Of a stretch of 6,156 nucleotides of DNA, positions 4,575 to 6,156 are shown in pieces. Under the pieces are notes generated by a model. The model ran no database searches, was not told the DNA's origin, and worked only from the letters and a program-made list of their open reading frames with translations. The stretch is taken from the NCBI GenBank assembly GCA_044369995.1, contig JBILWG010000115.1, positions 1 through 6,156 on the forward strand, in the 5' to 3' direction. Every line of letters starts with the position of its first letter. Positions within the stretch are counted from its first letter, which is position 1. This DNA is from F1-60-MAGs149 sp044369995. Lineage in GTDB: Bacteria; Actinomycetota; Thermoleophilia; Gaiellales; F1-60-MAGs149. The translations under genes and the position numbers were made by a program.

Positions 4575-5348
4575 GTGCTGCTCGCCGTCGACGTCGGCAA
4601 TACGTCCAGCGTGATCGGTCTGTTCGATGGCGACACGCTCGCTGCCGAGTGGCGCATCGCCACGCGCTATCGCACCACGGACGAGCTCGATGTGACGCTG
4701 CGCGGCCTGCTTGCCTCGCGCTCCATCGACGCGTCGCTGATCACCGCCGGGTGCCTGTCGACCACGGTGCCGCCGGTGCAGCAGGCGTGGGAAGAGGTGC
4801 TCCAGCGCGTGGCCGGCGTCGAGCCGATCACCGTTGGGCCGGGCGTCAAGACGGGTGTCGCCGTGCGCGTGCAGAACCCGCGCGAGGTCGGCCCCGACCG
4901 TATCGCCAACGCCGCCGCTGCAGCCGCGACCGTCGGCACGCCGTCGATCGTCGTCGATTTCGGGACTGCCACCAACTTCGATGTCGTGGCGCCCGACGGC
5001 GCGTTCATCGGCGGCTCGATCGCGCCGGGCCTCGAGGTCTCGATGGAGGCGCTCTTCGCCCGCGCTGCGCGCCTCGGCAAGGTCGAGCTCGTCGCGCCAC
5101 CGAACGCCATCGGTACGGCCACGATCGATTCGCTCCAGTCCGGCGCGGTCTATGGCTTCGCCGGCCTCGTCGACGGCATCGTCGGTCGCCTGCGCGAGGA
5201 GCTTGGCGCGCCCACGTGCCCCGTGGTCGCGACCGGAGGGCTGTCGGTGCTGATTGCGGAGCACTGCACGGCCGTCACCAGCATCGACCCGCAGCTCACG
5301 CTGACGGGCCTGCGGCTGATCTGGGAGCGCGCGAGCGCCGCCGCATGA
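4575..5348 (+). CDS. coaX: Type III pantothenate kinase
   Basis: CoaX phosphorylates pantothenate to 4'-phosphopantothenate with ATP, the first committed step of coenzyme A synthesis. Type III enzymes need a monovalent cation such as K+ or NH4+ and, unlike type I CoaA, are not feedback-inhibited by CoA. Length is 257 residues, normal for the ASKHA-fold family. The phosphate loop DVGNTSSVIGLFDG is at 6-19. GPDRIANA (106-113) carries the predicted catalytic D108. VVDFGTATNFDVV (126-138) carries D128, the likely cation ligand, and GGSIAPGL (146-153) borders the pantothenate pocket. GTG 4575 begins directly at the first strand (LLAVDVGNT), as usual in this family. The stop overlaps the methyltransferase start (ATGA). 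coaX close to fol genes is familiar in Actinobacteria, usually with panC/panD nearby; those are not in this window. Confidence 0.97.
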   Translation: MLLAVDVGNTSSVIGLFDGDTLAAEWRIATRYRTTDELDVTLRGLLASRSIDASLITAGCLSTTVPPVQQAWEEVLQRVAGVEPITVGPGVKTGVAVRVQNPREVGPDRIANAAAAAATVGTPSIVVDFGTATNFDVVAPDGAFIGGSIAPGLEVSMEALFARAARLGKVELVAPPNAIGTATIDSLQSGAVYGFAGLVDGIVGRLREELGAPTCPVVATGGLSVLIAEHCTAVTSIDPQLTLTGLRLIWERASAAA

Positions 5349-6103
5349 CCAAGCGCGCCTGGGACGGCAAGACGTATGACCGCATCGGGACGCCCCAGCT
5401 GGAGTGGGGCAAGGTCGTGCTCGACCGCATGCAGCTGCGTGGCGACGAGACGATCGTCGATGCCGGCTGTGGCTCGGGACGCGTCACGGAGCTGCTGGTC
5501 GAGCGTCTGCCCGAGGGGCGGGTGATCGCGCTCGACGGCTCGGCCTCGATGATCGACGCGGCGCGCGAGCGCCTCGGCGGCCACGCCAACGTCGAGTTCG
5601 CGGTCATGGATCTGCTCGAGCTCGACCTCGGTGGGCGCCAGGTCGACGGCGTCATCTCGACCGCCACGTTCCACTGGATCACCGACCACGCCCGGCTGTT
5701 CGCGCGTCTGCACGCCGTGATCCGCCCGGGCGGCCAGCTGATCGCGCAGTGCGGGGGCAAGGGCAACATCGCCAATGTGCTGCGCGCGTCCTACGCGGTG
5801 ATGGCAGAGCCCGCCTGGGCCGAGACGTTTGCGGACTACGTCGACCCGCATCGCTTTGCCGACGCGCCGGAGACGGAGGAGCTGCTGCGCGCCGCCGGGT
5901 TTGCCGAGGCGACCTGCTGGCTGCAGGACGCGCCGGTCAATCCGCCCGAGCCGCCCGTCTTCCTCGGCACGGTGATCCTCGGCGGTGCCATGGAACGTCT
6001 GCCCGCCGATCGGCACGAGGCGTTCCTGGCCGAGATCCTCGGGCGTCTGCCCGAGCCGTTCGAGGCCGACTACGTGCGCCTCAACATCGACGCGATCGCC
6101 TAG
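5345..6103 (+). CDS. Class I SAM-dependent methyltransferase
   Basis: This 252-residue cytoplasmic protein has a standard Rossmann-type methyltransferase core. Motif I is VDAGCGSGR (38-46), the SAM-binding loop. The acidic end of strand 2 is D64 (IALDGS), which should contact the SAM ribose. D89 (FAVMDL) is the motif II acid, and RPGG (127-130) is the turn before strand 5. FHWITDHARLFARL (109-122) and the overall plan resemble trans-aconitate 2-methyltransferase (Tam) and many actinobacterial proteins annotated only as methyltransferase-domain proteins. The substrate is therefore open, and I do not assign tam. The C-terminal part (190-252) is proline- and acid-rich and probably forms the substrate lid. 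ATG 5345 overlaps the coaX stop, so it is the last gene of the coupled operon. A perfect palindrome follows its stop immediately. Confidence 0.9.
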   Translation: MTKRAWDGKTYDRIGTPQLEWGKVVLDRMQLRGDETIVDAGCGSGRVTELLVERLPEGRVIALDGSASMIDAARERLGGHANVEFAVMDLLELDLGGRQVDGVISTATFHWITDHARLFARLHAVIRPGGQLIAQCGGKGNIANVLRASYAVMAEPAWAETFADYVDPHRFADAPETEELLRAAGFAEATCWLQDAPVNPPEPPVFLGTVILGGAMERLPADRHEAFLAEILGRLPEPFEADYVRLNIDAIA

Positions 6104-6123
6104 CGCTCGGCGCGCGCCGAGCG
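6104..6123 (+). terminator. Perfect 20-bp palindrome after the operon, possible terminator
   Basis: The sequence beginning CGCTCGGC directly after the methyltransferase TAG equals its own reverse complement across 20 bases. It can form an eight-pair GC-rich stem with a four-base loop. No T-run follows. Its place at the end of the last gene suggests a U-independent terminator or mRNA 3'-end stabiliser; a protein-binding palindrome is an alternative. Confidence 0.5.
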
Positions 6124-6156
6124 ACACGCCCCGACGAAGCCGCGTCCGATCTGCTG

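Noticed and set aside
4424..5344. N-terminal extension of the methyltransferase frame, about 307 codons upstream of ATG 5345
   Set aside because: The upstream part is arginine-rich out-of-frame translation of the DUF2469 gene and coaX. The methyltransferase fold starts normally at ATG 5345, which overlaps the coaX stop.
1..6156. CRISPR array, transposase, toxin-antitoxin or phage module
   Set aside because: No spaced direct repeats, terminal inverted repeats or matching proteins are visible. The S74-like protein resembles a phage tail-fibre module but has a Sec signal peptide and no phage neighbours.

Overview
The window is GC-rich, with most codons ending in G or C, and every gene lies on the + strand. 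It looks like actinobacterial chromosome. A DUF2469 protein, a family I know only from Actinobacteria, is the strongest taxonomic marker. The elongator tRNA-Met without encoded CCA, the many GTG starts and the -10 hexamers placed a few bases before start codons fit this. An early-branching lineage such as Thermoleophilia/Solirubrobacterales is possible, but that is a guess from general resemblance.

Layout. Bases 1-115 hold the probable 3' end of an unrecognised gene, followed by tRNA-Met(CAT) at 129-202 and a GC hairpin. Next come three genes of accessory character. The first (286-1152) encodes a secreted protein with a degenerate endosialidase-chaperone (peptidase S74-like) region, a short collagen-like G-X-X run and a C-terminal coiled coil. 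The second (1149-1853) encodes an alpha/beta hydrolase whose start overlaps the previous stop. The third (1923-2474) encodes a six-helix membrane protein of unknown function.

From 2500 to 6103 runs a compact cofactor operon: folP, folB, folK, a DUF2469 gene, coaX and a class I SAM-dependent methyltransferase. FolB converts 7,8-dihydroneopterin to 6-hydroxymethyl-7,8-dihydropterin, FolK pyrophosphorylates it, and FolP condenses the product with p-aminobenzoate to give dihydropteroate. These are three consecutive steps of folate synthesis, although the gene order is not the reaction order. CoaX (type III pantothenate kinase) catalyses the first committed step from pantothenate to coenzyme A. 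Overlaps between stop and start codons (GTGA at folP/folB and folB/folK, ATGA at coaX/methyltransferase) imply one translationally coupled transcript. A perfect 20-bp palindrome directly after the last stop may end it.

I found no mobile element, CRISPR array or obvious defence system. The points most worth a second look are the DUF2469 gene inside a folate/CoA operon, the degenerate S74-like secreted protein, and repeated -10-like hexamers suggesting leaderless transcripts.
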